Below, piece after piece: positions 63,603 to 64,000 of a DNA stretch of 64,000 nucleotides. Under the pieces are notes generated by a model that made no database searches, had not been told where the DNA came from, and saw only the letters and a program-made list of their open reading frames with translations. This DNA is from Radicibacter daui. GTDB lineage: Bacteria; Pseudomonadota; Alphaproteobacteria; Radicibacterales; Radicibacteraceae. Every line of letters starts with the position of its first letter. Position 1 is the first letter of the stretch. The position numbers were made by a program, and so were the translations under genes. The DNA lies in contig CP131056.1 of the NCBI GenBank assembly GCA_030657355.1, forward strand, positions 3,616,501 through 3,680,500, read 5' to 3'.

Positions 63603-64000
63603 ATGCAGGAAACGCCGGTCAGCGCCATAACCAGCTATCACGCCCACATCTATTTCCGCGACGATGCGGAGCGGAAAGTGGCGATGGAAATCCGGCAGGC
63701 CATCGGCGAATGTTTTGCCGTCGCCCTTGGCCGCGTGCATGACCGGCTGGTGGGCCCCCACACGGCGCCGATGTATCAGGTGGCCTTCAATGTGGAGGAT
63801 TTTCCCAGCCTCGTGCCCTGGTTGATGCTGAACCGGGGCGGGCTTTCCATCCTTCTCCACCCCAATACCCGCTTCCAGAAGGAAGACCACCTCACCACCT
63901 CCTTCTGGCTGGGTGACAGGCTGCCGCTCATCAATACTGACCAGCTGGAAGACGAGGCGGAGCCGGAAGGCCGGGTGGTACCGAACACGGTGCCGACGCG
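63603..64000 (+). CDS. DOPA 4,5-dioxygenase family protein (3' end outside window)
   Basis: The frame starts at ATG 63603 and is still open at the window edge (132 codons). YHAHIYFRDDAERKVAMEIRQAI, RVHDRLVGPHTAPMYQVAF and WLMLNRGGLSILLHPNT match the small DOPA 4,5-dioxygenase-like family (about 115-130 residues), so nearly the whole protein is visible. Bacterial members cleave catechol rings in vitro or have unknown roles. Confidence 0.85.
   Translation, partial: MQETPVSAITSYHAHIYFRDDAERKVAMEIRQAIGECFAVALGRVHDRLVGPHTAPMYQVAFNVEDFPSLVPWLMLNRGGLSILLHPNTRFQKEDHLTTSFWLGDRLPLINTDQLEDEAEPEGRVVPNTVPT

Overview
The window is about 64 kb of a GC-rich (mid-60s percent by eye) chromosome, most likely an alphaproteobacterium of the Rhodospirillales type. 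The support is the rne/amiC/mrcA block, an RNase E with an acidic insertion in its S1 region, a DUF4169 protein and a ribbon-helix-helix protein near each other, SbmA/BacA, and two TRAP transporters. The genus cannot be fixed from the sequence. No rRNA, tRNA or CRISPR array was seen.

Layout. 1-4.7 kb: a CaiB/BaiF CoA-transferase (cut by the window edge), a YciI protein, a DctPQM TRAP transporter and an FMN reductase in one apparent operon for an unidentified acid or thioester. 4.9-10.9 kb: a very large proline/alanine-rich lipoprotein of unknown function, then polA. 11-18.4 kb: two unknown proteins, glycogen synthesis genes glgC and glgA, pyrE, a HIT protein, a VIT-type metal transporter and a small sulfotransferase-like protein. 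18.4-26.7 kb: rne, divergent from amiC and mrcA. 26.7-32.6 kb: a GNAT gene, then a tightly overlapping minus-strand cluster (MT-A70 methylase, Do-type protease, rarA, a lipoprotein, DUF429) headed by a BglII/BstYI-like restriction enzyme, which makes a likely type II restriction-modification pair. 32.8-37.8 kb: an HD hydrolase, an RHH protein, an AsmA protein with a TolA-like AAAEK tail, and DUF4169. 37.9-47.1 kb: a metabolic and efflux region with divergent regulator/target pairs (LysR with VOC-nitrilase, MocR with a flavin-binding protein, Rrf2 with a flavoprotein disulfide reductase), a TetA-like exporter and SbmA.

47.2-57 kb is the most unusual stretch. A fused 5-oxoprolinase/hydantoinase gene, a second TRAP transporter and a MarR-like regulator form a catabolic unit, with the same 26-bp motif in front of both the regulator and the TRAP genes. 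The last 219 bp of the oxoprolinase gene occur twice (about 96 percent identical, no gaps). Between the two copies sits an AT-rich insert whose only gene encodes a 584-residue protein with a C-terminal HEPN-type RX4H motif. This looks like an integrase-less defence island that carries a replacement 3' end for its target gene.

57-64 kb: an unknown protein, a TPR-methyltransferase, a small membrane peptide, a LysR/MFS divergent pair, queG, and the start of a DOPA-dioxygenase family gene. Three roughly 150-bp intergenic palindromic elements (near 44.2, 47.3 and 59.4 kb) belong to one repeat family.
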